64,000 nucleotides of DNA from Noviherbaspirillum massiliense JC206 (GTDB taxonomy: Bacteria; Pseudomonadota; Gammaproteobacteria; Burkholderiales; Burkholderiaceae_D): assembly GCF_000312045.1 (NCBI RefSeq), contig NZ_HE978634.1, positions 1,730,098 to 1,794,097 on the forward strand, read 5' to 3'. The position numbers were made by a program, and so were the translations under genes. Below, piece by piece: positions 44,734 through 54,232 of this stretch. Position 1 is the first letter of the stretch. Every line of letters starts with the position of its first letter. The notes beneath the pieces were generated by a model that was not told the DNA's origin, did not search any database, and saw only the letters and a list, made by a program, of their open reading frames with translations.

Positions 44734-46164
44734 ATGATGCATGCGGAATGGCTGCCCGTCCTGATGCAGGGCTCGTTCAGCGAAATCTACGTTTTCGATT
44801 GCGACACGCTGAGGTTTGTCGAAGTCAACCGTGCCGCGCGCGAAAACCTGGAGTACACGGAAGACGAGCTCGCAGCCATGACGCCCTTCGGCATTGCACA
44901 GAATCTTTCCGCCGAAGTGCTGGATCGGACTCTGCAATCCCTGCGCAGCGGCGAAGTCGAACAGGCGACGCTGAATGCCGTCCATGTCCGCAAGAATGGC
45001 AGCACTTATCCGATCGAGCTGCGGCTCTTCCACTGCCCTGCCCGACCCGCCTCCTTCTACATCGCCATCGCCAACGACGTCAGCGCGCGCGACGAGTCGG
45101 CAAAGGCGCTCAAGGCCAGCGAAGCACGCTTTCGCGCGATCGTCTCGAACACGCCCGGCCTGGTCTATCAGTTCCTCCTGCGTCCCGATGGCAGTGTCGC
45201 CTTTCCCTATCTGAGCGAAGGCTGCCATGCGCTGCTCGGCGTCACCGCCGAGCGGCTGCAAGCGAAGGCTTCGCTGTTTCTCGATCTGATCCTGCCGGAA
45301 GACAGGCAATCCTATCTCGATTCGATGGCCGCATCGGCTTCGGAACTGAAAGGCTGGAACTGGGAAGGCCGCATCTGGATCGAGAAGTGGAAAGACATCA
45401 AGTGGATCAACCTGCGCTCGACCCCGCGTGCGCTTCCCGAAGGAGGCGTGCAGTGGGAAGGCATCATGACCAATATCACCCAGAGCAAGCTGGAAGAGGA
45501 AGAAATCAAGCGCTCGCGCGCGCAGCTTGCGGAACTGTCGGCCCACGTCGAAATCGTCAAGGAACAGGAGCGCACCCGCATCGCGCGGGAAATCCATGAC
45601 GACCTAGGCGGCAACCTGACTGCGATCAAGATGGCTTTGTCACTGGTGGTACGACGTCTGCCGCCGGACCAGAGCCAACTGGCGGACAAGGCGCGCTATG
45701 TCGATTCATTGGTGGACCGTACCATTGAAGCGGTACATCGGATTTCGATGGATCTGCGGCCCAGCATTCTCGATTTCGGCATCGTCGCGGCCATCGAATG
45801 GCAGGCGCGGGAGTTCGAAAGGCAGGCTGGCATTCCCTGCGAGTTTTCCTCGGACAGTGAAGATATCAGCCTGCATCCGGACCAGGCCATCGCCCTGTTC
45901 CGGATCTTCCAGGAAGCGCTGACCAATATCAGCAAGCATGCCGGCGCCAGCAGGGTCGTGGTGCGGCTGAATTGCAGCAGCGATGAAGCCATGCTCGAAA
46001 TCGCGGACAACGGACGAGGCATTGCCCCCGCCGACCGCATGAAGCCGAAATCTTATGGCATTCGCGGCATGGTGGAACGCGCGAGCGCACTCGGCGGTGA
46101 GCTGACGGTAAGCCAGGCGCCGGAAGGAGGCAGCGTTGTCGCGATCCGGATTCCGCTTTCCTGA
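44734..46164 (+). CDS. PAS-domain sensor histidine kinase, NarL-type (HisKA_3)
   Basis: A 476-residue kinase without transmembrane helices: PAS 1 (about 10-120), PAS 2 (about 130-255), a HisKA_3 dimerisation domain with phospho-acceptor His288 in AREIHDDLGGNL, and HATPase_c (EALTNISKHAGASR, IADNGRGIAP, GIRGMVERAS). It is a cytosolic sensor of an unknown, possibly redox or ligand, cue. The adjacent LuxR-type regulator is its evident partner, 64 bp downstream. Confidence 0.94.
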   Translation: MMHAEWLPVLMQGSFSEIYVFDCDTLRFVEVNRAARENLEYTEDELAAMTPFGIAQNLSAEVLDRTLQSLRSGEVEQATLNAVHVRKNGSTYPIELRLFHCPARPASFYIAIANDVSARDESAKALKASEARFRAIVSNTPGLVYQFLLRPDGSVAFPYLSEGCHALLGVTAERLQAKASLFLDLILPEDRQSYLDSMAASASELKGWNWEGRIWIEKWKDIKWINLRSTPRALPEGGVQWEGIMTNITQSKLEEEEIKRSRAQLAELSAHVEIVKEQERTRIAREIHDDLGGNLTAIKMALSLVVRRLPPDQSQLADKARYVDSLVDRTIEAVHRISMDLRPSILDFGIVAAIEWQAREFERQAGIPCEFSSDSEDISLHPDQAIALFRIFQEALTNISKHAGASRVVVRLNCSSDEAMLEIADNGRGIAPADRMKPKSYGIRGMVERASALGGELTVSQAPEGGSVVAIRIPLS

Positions 46165-46228
46165 ATCATCTGTCGCCGGCCAGGCACCGGCCGGCATGAG
46201 CAAAGAATGAAACCTGAAGAAGTACCCG

Positions 46229-46879
46229 ATGAAAAAGAATGAAAAAATCAAGATCCTGATCGCCGACGACCACGCCATCGTCCGCGAAGGACTGAAACAG
46301 ATCCTTGCCGATACCAAGGATATCGTCGTCGCAGGCCACGCCGAGAATGGCGCGGACGCCATCAAGCTGGCGCGCAAGGGCGACTGCAACGTCCTGCTGC
46401 TGGACATTTCCATGCCCGACCGCAGCGGGATCGAAGTATTGAAGCAGGTCAAAAAGGATGTGCCGAAGATGGCAGTCCTCATGCTGTCGATGCACCGCGA
46501 AGACCAGTACGCCATCCGTTCGCTCAAGGCAGGCGCGGCCGGCTACCTCAACAAGCAGAGCGCACCGAACGAACTGGTCGATGCCATCCGGCAGGTGGCA
46601 TCCGGCCGCAAGTATGTCACCCCTGCCCTTGCGCAGGAACTGGCCAACCAGGTCAGCGACGAACGCCTGGAAAAACCCCCGCATGAAACCCTGTCGGATC
46701 GGGAATACCAGACACTGATCATGATCGCTTCGGGCAAGACGGTCAGCGACATTGCCGCCGAACTGTCGCTTTCGGTCAAGACGATCAGCATGTACCGCTC
46801 GCGCCTCTTGCAGAAAATGAAACTGCGCCACAATGCCGAACTGACGCATTACGCGATCAAGAACCAGCTGGTCGAGTAA
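46229..46879 (+). CDS. Response regulator, NarL/FixJ family
   Basis: A 216-residue regulator: a receiver domain with acidic pocket Asp13/Asp14 and phospho-acceptor Asp59 (VLLLDISMPDRSG), and a C-terminal LuxR helix-turn-helix (TLSDREYQTLIMIASGKT, then DIAAELSLSVKTISMYRS). It is the partner of the preceding kinase. The CCCTAGGGCAA copies at 44552 and 40844 are candidates for its binding site, by position only. Confidence 0.95.
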   Translation: MKKNEKIKILIADDHAIVREGLKQILADTKDIVVAGHAENGADAIKLARKGDCNVLLLDISMPDRSGIEVLKQVKKDVPKMAVLMLSMHREDQYAIRSLKAGAAGYLNKQSAPNELVDAIRQVASGRKYVTPALAQELANQVSDERLEKPPHETLSDREYQTLIMIASGKTVSDIAAELSLSVKTISMYRSRLLQKMKLRHNAELTHYAIKNQLVE

Positions 46880-47011
46880 GACCGCCTGCGCGGCCTTCGC
46901 TTCCGAAATCCGGAACTGGCCGCGCTTTCACGCCCTAATCCGGCCATTGCCGGTCCATGCCGCGGCATATCATGGTGCAATCCCTATCCTCGCCGGATTG
47001 CACACGCCGCA

Positions 47012-48622
47012 ATGCAGGACAAGAACAGACAATCCGAACAGCAGAGCGCTGCCGATATCGCGCGAGAGGCGTTTCGCCGCCTCGCGCTGCGCCGCATTGC
47101 GCCTACGCCAGAGGCCTATCAGGAGGTCTACAACGAGATAGCCGGCATACCGGCTCAAGCTTCGGCCGAAAAAGTGCTGGCGGAATTTGCAGTGCGCCTG
47201 ACCAAGGCTCCGCCCGAAATCGGGGTCGTGGCACCGCGCCTGGTCAAGGCGGTGGAAGCACGCAACTGGCAGGAATGCGGCAATTGCCTCGCGCTGCTGC
47301 TTGACCGGGGAACTGCTCATCCTCCTGCGCCGCAGTCCGTGACGGATGCCGGTGAGTCCTCGCCACGCCTCGACCCGATCCAGCGACTCAATGCACTTGG
47401 CGCATCCTTCGGAGACGGCAAGCAGACGCGCATGCTGCGCGACCTGCTGGCCCGCACCCTGACGCTCGCAGTTGCCGCCCTTCTGCAGCGTGCCCCGGAA
47501 CTCGCGGAAGAATCGGAAACACTGGCTCGCCTGGTGAAGGAAGCGAATACGGAACAGGCGCTGAACGATGTCGCAGCGCGCCTGAAGCAACTGTGCTTCA
47601 GGATTGAGCTGAAGAGTGCCGACATGGCCGAGGAGCACGAACTGCTGCTGCGCCTGTTCCGGCTATTGCTCGAAAACGTCGGCAACCTGGTGGAAGAGGA
47701 TTCCTGGTTCAGCGGCCAGGTCGCCACCGTACAGAACCTGCTGTCCGGTCCCATCACCTATGGCGCGCTGATGGATGCCACCCGCAGCATGAAGGAAGTG
47801 GTCTACAAGCAGGGCACGCTCAGGAACAGCCTGACCGAAGCCAAGGCCACCGTCCGCAACATGGTCCTCACCTTCATCGACCGCCTCGGCGCAGTGGCCG
47901 ACAGCACGGCCAGCTATCACGACAAGATCGACAAATATTCGCAGAAGATCAGCCAGGCCAAGCACATCGGCGAGCTGAATGCCATCCTCCAGGATGTGAT
48001 GCGCGACACCCGCACCGCGCAGACCGAAGCACTGCGCTCGCGCGACGAAATGATCAGCGCGCGGCAGGAAGTGCAGCAGGCGGAAGCCCGCATCCAGCAA
48101 CTGGAATCCGAGCTCGAGCAGATGAGCGAACTGGTGCGCGAAGACCAGCTGACCGGCAGTCTCAACCGGCGCGGCCTGGACGACGTTTTCGAGCGTGAAC
48201 TGGCCCGTGCCGAGCGCCGCCAGTCGCCCTTGTGCATCGCCCTGCTCGACCTCGACGATTTCAAGAAGCTCAACGACACCCACGGTCACAGCGCCGGCGA
48301 TGACGCGCTGGTTCACCTGGTGCGCGTGATCAAGGACACGCTGCGCACGATGGACGTCATCGCCCGTTTCGGAGGCGAGGAATTCCTCATCGTCCTGCCC
48401 GACACGCCGCTCGAAGAAGCGAAGATGGTGGTGCAGCGCCTGCAGCGCGAACTCACCAAGCGCATCTTCATGTACAACAACGAACGACTGCTGATTACCT
48501 TCAGTGGGGGCGTGGCAATGCATCGCCCGCAGGAAGATCAGGCCTCGCTGGTGCGGCGGGCGGACGAGGCCTTGTACAAGGCTAAGCGGGCAGGGAAAAA
48601 CCGGGTGGTTGCAGAAGAGTGA
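47012..48622 (+). CDS. Diguanylate cyclase (GGEEF) with helical N-terminal domain
   Basis: A 536-residue soluble protein. The N-terminal 370 residues are helical with a coiled coil (about 340-375), a layout seen in other proteobacterial cyclases without a named sensor. The GGDEF domain is complete: DQLTGSLNRRGLDDVF, active-site GGEEF at 454-458, and an inhibitory-site RTMD at 445-448, five residues before it. It should make c-di-GMP with product inhibition. No clear ribosome-binding site precedes ATG 47012. Confidence 0.93.
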   Translation: MQDKNRQSEQQSAADIAREAFRRLALRRIAPTPEAYQEVYNEIAGIPAQASAEKVLAEFAVRLTKAPPEIGVVAPRLVKAVEARNWQECGNCLALLLDRGTAHPPAPQSVTDAGESSPRLDPIQRLNALGASFGDGKQTRMLRDLLARTLTLAVAALLQRAPELAEESETLARLVKEANTEQALNDVAARLKQLCFRIELKSADMAEEHELLLRLFRLLLENVGNLVEEDSWFSGQVATVQNLLSGPITYGALMDATRSMKEVVYKQGTLRNSLTEAKATVRNMVLTFIDRLGAVADSTASYHDKIDKYSQKISQAKHIGELNAILQDVMRDTRTAQTEALRSRDEMISARQEVQQAEARIQQLESELEQMSELVREDQLTGSLNRRGLDDVFERELARAERRQSPLCIALLDLDDFKKLNDTHGHSAGDDALVHLVRVIKDTLRTMDVIARFGGEEFLIVLPDTPLEEAKMVVQRLQRELTKRIFMYNNERLLITFSGGVAMHRPQEDQASLVRRADEALYKAKRAGKNRVVAEE

Positions 48623-48675
48623 TGCTGTCCCGGCTTATCCAATGCATAGATGCCAAACCAGAATAAGGACCAGTC

Positions 48676-49455
48676 ATGGCCAAATTATTGATTGCCGTTG
48701 CTACACACAACCGCCCGCTCATCACTGAGCTTTCCCTTTCCATGTTGAACCAGATCAAGGGCCCGGAAGACACGCTGATCGTCTACGACGATGGCTCGAC
48801 GGCGTACGGCGAGAAGTGGCTGAAGAGAATGGCCGACGAGGTAATCAGGATGCCAGTCTCCGGTGGCATTGAACGGCTGCGCGCCCGGAATTTCAAGGAT
48901 TTCGCCACTGTATTCAGAGAGTACGATTTTCTCTATACGACTGACAATGATGCCGTCCATGATCCTGCGTTTTCCCTGATGCTGCGCGGGCTCTACAATC
49001 GTTACACATACGGCAACCAGAAACTGCCGGTCTGCCTGTATCACAGCACATTTCACAGCCACCAGGATAACGTGAAGTGGAGCAATGATGAAGTCAGCCT
49101 GCGTCTGACGGCACCCGGGATATCACAGATGTACGACCGAGAGATGGCTGAAGTCATCGTTACAGGGCTACGGGCCAGACCGGAACTGGAGTCGCGCTAT
49201 GGCTATGACTACCATTTTCCCCTCATGCTGAAGCGGCCTTTCATCCAGAGCAACGTCTCTTATCTGGAGCATTTTGCACGGGATCGTTACGAGGGCGGCA
49301 TTCACGCCGCGAATTCCGGCACAGGAGCTGAAGCGCTCAAGGATTTTGAAAGAGACCGCGCAATCCGCCCCACTGCACATCTTGAGGCATTAAGGCCGGT
49401 AATCATCAATTACATCCTGAATGGCGTGCCGAGCGAAATGGAGACGGAGCAATGA
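48676..49455 (+). CDS. Glycosyltransferase, GT2-like
   Basis: A 259-residue protein with a GT-A type N terminus (LLIAVATHNRPLITELSLSM, VYDDGSTAYGEKW) and a probable metal site in LYTTDNDAVHDPAFSL. It lacks a membrane anchor. The donor and acceptor are unknown. Its stop overlaps the next start (ATGA), and it opens a three-gene group that ends just before flagellin, so flagellin glycosylation is the likely job. Confidence 0.8.
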   Translation: MAKLLIAVATHNRPLITELSLSMLNQIKGPEDTLIVYDDGSTAYGEKWLKRMADEVIRMPVSGGIERLRARNFKDFATVFREYDFLYTTDNDAVHDPAFSLMLRGLYNRYTYGNQKLPVCLYHSTFHSHQDNVKWSNDEVSLRLTAPGISQMYDREMAEVIVTGLRARPELESRYGYDYHFPLMLKRPFIQSNVSYLEHFARDRYEGGIHAANSGTGAEALKDFERDRAIRPTAHLEALRPVIINYILNGVPSEMETEQ

Positions 49456-51002
49456 TCCCGAAAACAATACATATCATCTGGGTCGGGGATGATGGCAAAC
49501 GCCCTGACGACTGTATCCAGTCCTGGGTCGATCTCAATCCGGGCTGGCAAGTCGCTCTCTGGACAAATCAGGACCTGGCCGACTACGGCTGGATCAATGC
49601 GCGGCACATGCGCGAACTCGCCGATCGCGATCTTGCGGGACTGGCCGACCTGATGCGTTGGGAGATTCTGTACAACGAAGGCGGAATCGTCGTCGATGCC
49701 GATACAGTCTGCGTCCGTGCCCTCCCCGACTGGATAACCGAATGCGAGGCATTCGCCTGCTGGGAGAGTGAGACCGGCAACCACGGGCTGATTTCCACTG
49801 TGTGTGTAGGCAGTGAGCCCGGCAATGCCTTCTTCGGCCAGATCATCCTCGACATCGAAAACGAGCTGACCGTATGCGACCGGCCGGCCTGGATGAATAC
49901 CGGCCTGCAGCGGCTTACCGGGGCATGGAAAACGCACAAGTACCAGAACCTGACCATTTTCCCTTCCCACTTCTTTTTACCGAGACATTATTCCGGGACT
50001 GCCTATACTGGACCCGGCCCGGTTTACGCGCACAAGAAATGGAATTCCAGGCTGTTTGCCACTAATGGCACTCTCCGCGCCGATTGCGCTGTGTTTACAC
50101 CCGGCGCGCTTGACCGGCTCCCCGAACCATTGCTCACCGTCGGAATGGTTACCTGGAACCGGGCCGAATACATTGGCGAAGCAATTGAATCGGTGCTTTC
50201 CCAGGATTACCGGAATTTCGAACTGCTGATCGTCGACGATGGCTCGACTGATCATACGGAAGAAGTCGTTGCAGGCTTTTCCGACCCTCGCATCCGTTAC
50301 ATTCGGAAGGAACATTCCGGCCTTGCTCCAACCCGCAATCGGGCGCTGGCGGAGGCACGCGGAGACTACATCGTCTGGCACGACAGCGACGATGTGCTGC
50401 TGCCTGGTGTACTTGACGCCTATGGCAAGCTCGCCCGCACTTGGCCGGAAGTGGCGGTCGCCTATGGCGATCTGATCGTCGTTGGTGCTTCCGGCAACAT
50501 GCTTGGTGAGCTCAAGTCAGACAATCACGCTGGCAACGCCCATTTCCTTGCCCGCCTTGCTAGACGTAACGCGCTACCGATTGGCGGCACCATGGTGAAA
50601 ACCTCCGTCATGCGCGCTGTCAATGGCTTCGACGACAGCCTCACTGCAGCCGAGGATTACGATCTATGGGTGCGTATTGCAGCGCAACGCCTCCCCTTCA
50701 TGCATCTCGACCGCTTCGTTTGCAAATATCGTCAACACGGCACCAACGTTTCATTAAAACGGGATGAAGTCCGCGCACAAGACCTTTTGGTGCTACGAAA
50801 AATGCTAAACAGCTATGACCTCAAAAGTCTCTGTTCCGATCTTGATTGGCGCTACCCCGTTCAGGCTGAAATCGCTGCATGCGGACGTGTCGCTTCGCTG
50901 CTGCAGCAAAAAGGCGACCAGCAGGCGGCAATCGACTGGTTGCAGCGCGGAACTGAACTGCTCGGCACCTACTGCAAACCTACATTTGCGATCGATCATT
51001 GA
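49452..51002 (+). CDS. Fusion glycosyltransferase: GT32-like (DXD) plus GT2 domains
   Basis: A 516-residue two-domain enzyme. Residues 1-210 carry a DXD sugar-binding glycosyltransferase (PKTIHIIWVGDDGKRP, then ILYNEGGIVVDADTVCVR). Residues about 215-500 carry a GT2 domain (TVGMVTWNRAEYIGEAI, LLIVDDGSTDHTEE, VWHDSDDVLLPG). Two linked transferases suggest sequential addition of two sugars. It is translationally coupled to the previous gene; the TPR gene follows at 51 bp. Confidence 0.88.
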   Translation: MIPKTIHIIWVGDDGKRPDDCIQSWVDLNPGWQVALWTNQDLADYGWINARHMRELADRDLAGLADLMRWEILYNEGGIVVDADTVCVRALPDWITECEAFACWESETGNHGLISTVCVGSEPGNAFFGQIILDIENELTVCDRPAWMNTGLQRLTGAWKTHKYQNLTIFPSHFFLPRHYSGTAYTGPGPVYAHKKWNSRLFATNGTLRADCAVFTPGALDRLPEPLLTVGMVTWNRAEYIGEAIESVLSQDYRNFELLIVDDGSTDHTEEVVAGFSDPRIRYIRKEHSGLAPTRNRALAEARGDYIVWHDSDDVLLPGVLDAYGKLARTWPEVAVAYGDLIVVGASGNMLGELKSDNHAGNAHFLARLARRNALPIGGTMVKTSVMRAVNGFDDSLTAAEDYDLWVRIAAQRLPFMHLDRFVCKYRQHGTNVSLKRDEVRAQDLLVLRKMLNSYDLKSLCSDLDWRYPVQAEIAACGRVASLLQQKGDQQAAIDWLQRGTELLGTYCKPTFAIDH

Positions 51003-51053
51003 AGAAGGGTCCGTTGGTCCGCACTAGCGACTCTGCAATCAAGGAAAATTCGA

Positions 51054-53003
51054 ATGTCAAAACAAAATTCTCGGCAGACAGGCAAGCACTCTTTGCAGGT
51101 TGGCTACACACAAGTGTTCGAGAAAGCCTTGGCACTACAAGAGGCAGGGAGGAAAACAGAGTCTGCTGCCATCTGCAACGAGATTCTGAAGAAGTTTCCA
51201 CGGCATGCACATGCAGCACATCTGCTCGGACTGATCGCGCTGGATGGGAAGGACAATGCCACAGCCGAAGCCTGGTTCCGGAAAGCGGCTGCAGTGGATC
51301 CGCGCAACCCCGGATTCCTGTCGAATCTCGGCGTTTCCCTGCGACGTCAGGGCCGACTCGACGAAGCCATCAGCCTGTTCGAACAGACCTTGAGGATTGC
51401 GCCTCACCATACTCCAGCCCAGAGCGGCCTGACCTCTGCTCTGCTTGAGAAAGGCGATGCTGCTACCGCGGTTGCTCATTTCGAGAAGACGGTGAAGCAG
51501 TTTCCCGATTCGCCCGACGCATTCAACAATCTGGGTAGTGCATTAATCGATGCGGGCCGTTACCAGGACGCGGTCGACACTCTGCTCAAGGCCCTGGCGC
51601 TGAAAATCGATTTTGTCCCGGCGCATACCAACCTCGGCATCGCCTTCAAGCAGCTCGGGATGCTGGACGAAGCCATCGAATGCTACAAAACTTCACTGAC
51701 GCTAGACCCGAAAAACGTTCTTGCATATAACCATTTGGGACTTGTGCATGCGAAGAAAGGCACATTGGAAGAAGCGTTTCAGGCATACCGCAAGGCGCTC
51801 GAAATCGCACCGGACTATGCGGACAGCTACAACAATCTGGGCACACTCCATCTGCAGATGGACCGTTACCGAGACGCGGAGCAATGTTTCAGGAGAGCGC
51901 TGGAGCTGAATGCCAAACATTACATGGCCCAGAACAATCTGGGCCTGGCCCTGCACAAGCGCGGTGCGCTCGCGGATGCGATACCGGCCCTGGAAGAAGC
52001 GGTGACGATGCGGCCGAATTTTCACGAAGCGCGCCACAATCTGGGCCTCAGCCAGTTGCTCGCCGGCGATTTGATTCCTGGCTGGGCCAATCACGAGGCG
52101 CGCTTGCTGATGAAGGAAAACGCAGCCAAGTACGCACGCTCGCGGGAAATCTTCGCGGCCATTCCGGAATGGGATGGAAAGTCCTCGCTGGCAGGCAAGC
52201 ACGTGCTACTGGTTCCCGAGCAGGGATTTGGCGACATGATCCAGTTCGCCCGGTATGCGCAACTGCTTGCGGCGCAAGGCGTATCCGTGACACTCAACAT
52301 TCCGAAGCCGCTCGAGCGCTTGTTCCGTTCTCTCGACGGCGTCCGGTTGGCAATCGACGGCGATCCGCTGCCAGAATGCGACTATGCCTTCCTGCTGATG
52401 AGCCTGCCGCATGTGATGGGCACGACACTCGACACGATTCCGTCAAAGCCGAGCTATCTGCTAGCGCCCACGGCCGAGGTCGAAGCCTGGCGCGAACGTC
52501 TCAATCGGATGACGGAAAACAGCGGTGACCTGCGCGTGGGACTGGTCTGGGCCGGCAATCCGGCCCACGCCAACGACCGCAACCGGTCCCTGCCGCTATC
52601 CTCCCTGGCCCCACTGGCGGAAATCCAAGGCGTTCGGCTGTTCTCGCTGCAAAAGGGAGCAGTGACCGACCTGGAGCACTTGCGGGAGCAGATGAACATC
52701 ACCGACCTTGGAAGCAGCTGCAACGACTTCGCGGATACGGCGGCTGCCATCGCCAACCTCGACCTGGTCATCGGCGTCGACACCTCGGTCGTCCATCTGG
52801 CCGGCGCACTCGGCACGCCGGTGTGGACCCTGCTTGCCTTCTCTCCCGACTGGCGCTGGCTTACCGACCGCGAGGATTCGCCCTGGTATCCGAGCATGCG
52901 GCTGTTCCGGCAACCCCGCCAAAATGATTGGGAAGGCGTGGTTGGCCAGGTCTGCTCCGCCCTTTCCCTACTGGTGCAGCCGCCACAATTAACAAAAAGG
53001 TAA
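51054..53003 (+). CDS. TPR-repeat protein with C-terminal GT9/GT41-like glycosyltransferase domain
   Basis: A 649-residue protein. About nine to ten TPR units (residues 15-340, e.g. NNLGSALIDAGRYQDAVDTL) lead into a GT-B-like C-terminal half (LVPEQGFGDMIQFARYAQLL, VGLVWAGNPAHANDR, VDTSVVHLAGALGTPVW). The architecture recalls protein O-glycosyltransferases that use TPRs to hold the acceptor. Sited 316 bp before fliC, it is the best candidate for the flagellin glycosyltransferase. AAGGAA precedes ATG 51054. Confidence 0.87.
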   Translation: MSKQNSRQTGKHSLQVGYTQVFEKALALQEAGRKTESAAICNEILKKFPRHAHAAHLLGLIALDGKDNATAEAWFRKAAAVDPRNPGFLSNLGVSLRRQGRLDEAISLFEQTLRIAPHHTPAQSGLTSALLEKGDAATAVAHFEKTVKQFPDSPDAFNNLGSALIDAGRYQDAVDTLLKALALKIDFVPAHTNLGIAFKQLGMLDEAIECYKTSLTLDPKNVLAYNHLGLVHAKKGTLEEAFQAYRKALEIAPDYADSYNNLGTLHLQMDRYRDAEQCFRRALELNAKHYMAQNNLGLALHKRGALADAIPALEEAVTMRPNFHEARHNLGLSQLLAGDLIPGWANHEARLLMKENAAKYARSREIFAAIPEWDGKSSLAGKHVLLVPEQGFGDMIQFARYAQLLAAQGVSVTLNIPKPLERLFRSLDGVRLAIDGDPLPECDYAFLLMSLPHVMGTTLDTIPSKPSYLLAPTAEVEAWRERLNRMTENSGDLRVGLVWAGNPAHANDRNRSLPLSSLAPLAEIQGVRLFSLQKGAVTDLEHLREQMNITDLGSSCNDFADTAAAIANLDLVIGVDTSVVHLAGALGTPVWTLLAFSPDWRWLTDREDSPWYPSMRLFRQPRQNDWEGVVGQVCSALSLLVQPPQLTKR

Positions 53004-53319
53004 TAATAAGCAACGACCGACCATCGGCCGGCAGGTAATACCCAAGTCGCCGGCCGCCGCATTCATCCTCCCCGCAGTTAACGCAATGTCGCCCGAAACA
53101 AGGAAAAGGCGGCTTGAAACCGCTCTTACCCGGGGCTCGCCAGGCAATAACTCCCCTAAAATGCAAAAAGACAATAAAAATTGATCAAGCCCCTAAACTT
53201 TTTTGGAACCCCTCCGATAAAGGAAGCAACAGCGGTCTGCATGGTACGAAAAATCGACGTAGACCAAAGTTAAAGACGCTTAGTCGGAAATCATCGGACC
53301 AAAATTTTAGGAGAACAAT
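53004..53319. other. fliC upstream region
   Basis: No gene. It holds a GC-rich inverted repeat, CGGCCGGC (53025-53032) with GCCGGCCG (53049-53056), just after the TPR gene without a T-tract, then the sigma-28 promoter and an untranslated leader of about 90 nt. That leader carries three GGA triplets in its last 45 nt, including the ribosome-binding site. Confidence 0.6.
53194..53220 (+). promoter_or_regulatory. Sigma-28 (FliA) promoter of fliC
   Basis: TAAACTTT at 53194-53201 and TCCGATAA at 53213-53220, with exactly 11 bp between, match the FliA consensus TAAAGTTT-N11-GCCGATAA at all but two positions. Transcription should start near 53227, about 92 nt before the flagellin ATG. Confidence 0.9.
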
Positions 53320-54147
53320 ATGCCTGCTGTTATCAATACAAACATCGCATCGCTGAATGCCCAGCGTAACCTCAGCACCTCGCAGTCCTCGTTGAATACG
53401 TCGATCCAGCGCCTGTCCTCGGGCCTGCGCGTCAACAGCGCCAAGGACGACGCTGCCGGCCTGGCAATCTCTGAACGCATGAATGCCCAGATCAAGGGCA
53501 TGAACGTGGCGATCCGCAACGCTAACGATGCCATCTCCCTGTCGCAGACTGCTGAAGGCGCGCTTGGCAAGGTGGGTGATTCTCTGCAGCGTATGCGTGA
53601 ACTGGCAGTTCAGGCCGCGAACGGCACCAACGATTCCGGTGACCTTTCCAATCTGGATGCGGAATACAAGCAATTGTCCGAAGAGGTCAGCCGCGTGCTG
53701 AGCGGTACCAAGTTCAACGGCAAGGACGTATTTACGTCCGGCTCCCTGACCTTCCAGGTCGGCGCGAACAATACCAGCAACGACCAGATTTCCGTGTCCA
53801 CCTCGGCCCTCGCGACAAACAGCAATATCACTGCAGCGACTTCTGGGACACTGTCAACCCAGAGCGGCGCGCAGGCTGCCATGGACGCCATCGACGACGC
53901 GATCACTGAAATCACCAGCGCCCGTGCTACTTTCGGTGCAGTCCAGAACCGCTTCGAGGCAGTTATCGGCAACCTGCAGATCGCTTCCGAAAACCAGTCC
54001 GCATCGCGCAGCCGCATCGTCGACGCTGACTTCGCAGCGGAAACCGCGAACCTTACTCGCGGCCAGATCCTGCAGCAGGCCGGTACCGCGATGCTGGCGC
54101 AGGCCAACTCGATGCCGAACAACGTGCTGTCCCTGTTGCGCGGCTGA
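53320..54147 (+). CDS. fliC: Flagellin FliC
   Basis: Filament subunit of 275 residues, short for the family. The conserved D0/D1 ends are complete: MPAVINTNIASLNAQRNLST at the N terminus, GLAISERMNAQIKGM, and a C terminus ending AQANSMPNNVLSLLRG. The variable centre is small (about residues 140-190) and Ser/Thr-rich, offering O-glycosylation sites. A strong TAGGAGAA site precedes the ATG, a sigma-28 promoter drives it and a terminator follows. Confidence 0.98.
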   Translation: MPAVINTNIASLNAQRNLSTSQSSLNTSIQRLSSGLRVNSAKDDAAGLAISERMNAQIKGMNVAIRNANDAISLSQTAEGALGKVGDSLQRMRELAVQAANGTNDSGDLSNLDAEYKQLSEEVSRVLSGTKFNGKDVFTSGSLTFQVGANNTSNDQISVSTSALATNSNITAATSGTLSTQSGAQAAMDAIDDAITEITSARATFGAVQNRFEAVIGNLQIASENQSASRSRIVDADFAAETANLTRGQILQQAGTAMLAQANSMPNNVLSLLRG

Positions 54148-54178
54148 TGACTGACCACAAGTCAGTGCAGTAAGAAGT

Positions 54179-54216
54179 GCTGTACGGAGCGAGTGAAATC
54201 CTCCGTACAGCTTTTT
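54179..54216 (+). terminator. Terminator after fliC
   Basis: Perfect 11-bp stem GCTGTACGGAG (54179-54189) and CTCCGTACAGC (54201-54211) with an 11-nt loop, followed by TTTTT. It lies 31 bp past the fliC stop and only 17 bp before flaG, so flaG-fliD depend on read-through or another promoter. A smaller 6-bp hairpin (54150-54166) precedes it. Confidence 0.9.
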
Positions 54217-54232
54217 CACAAGGAGTCGTGAA

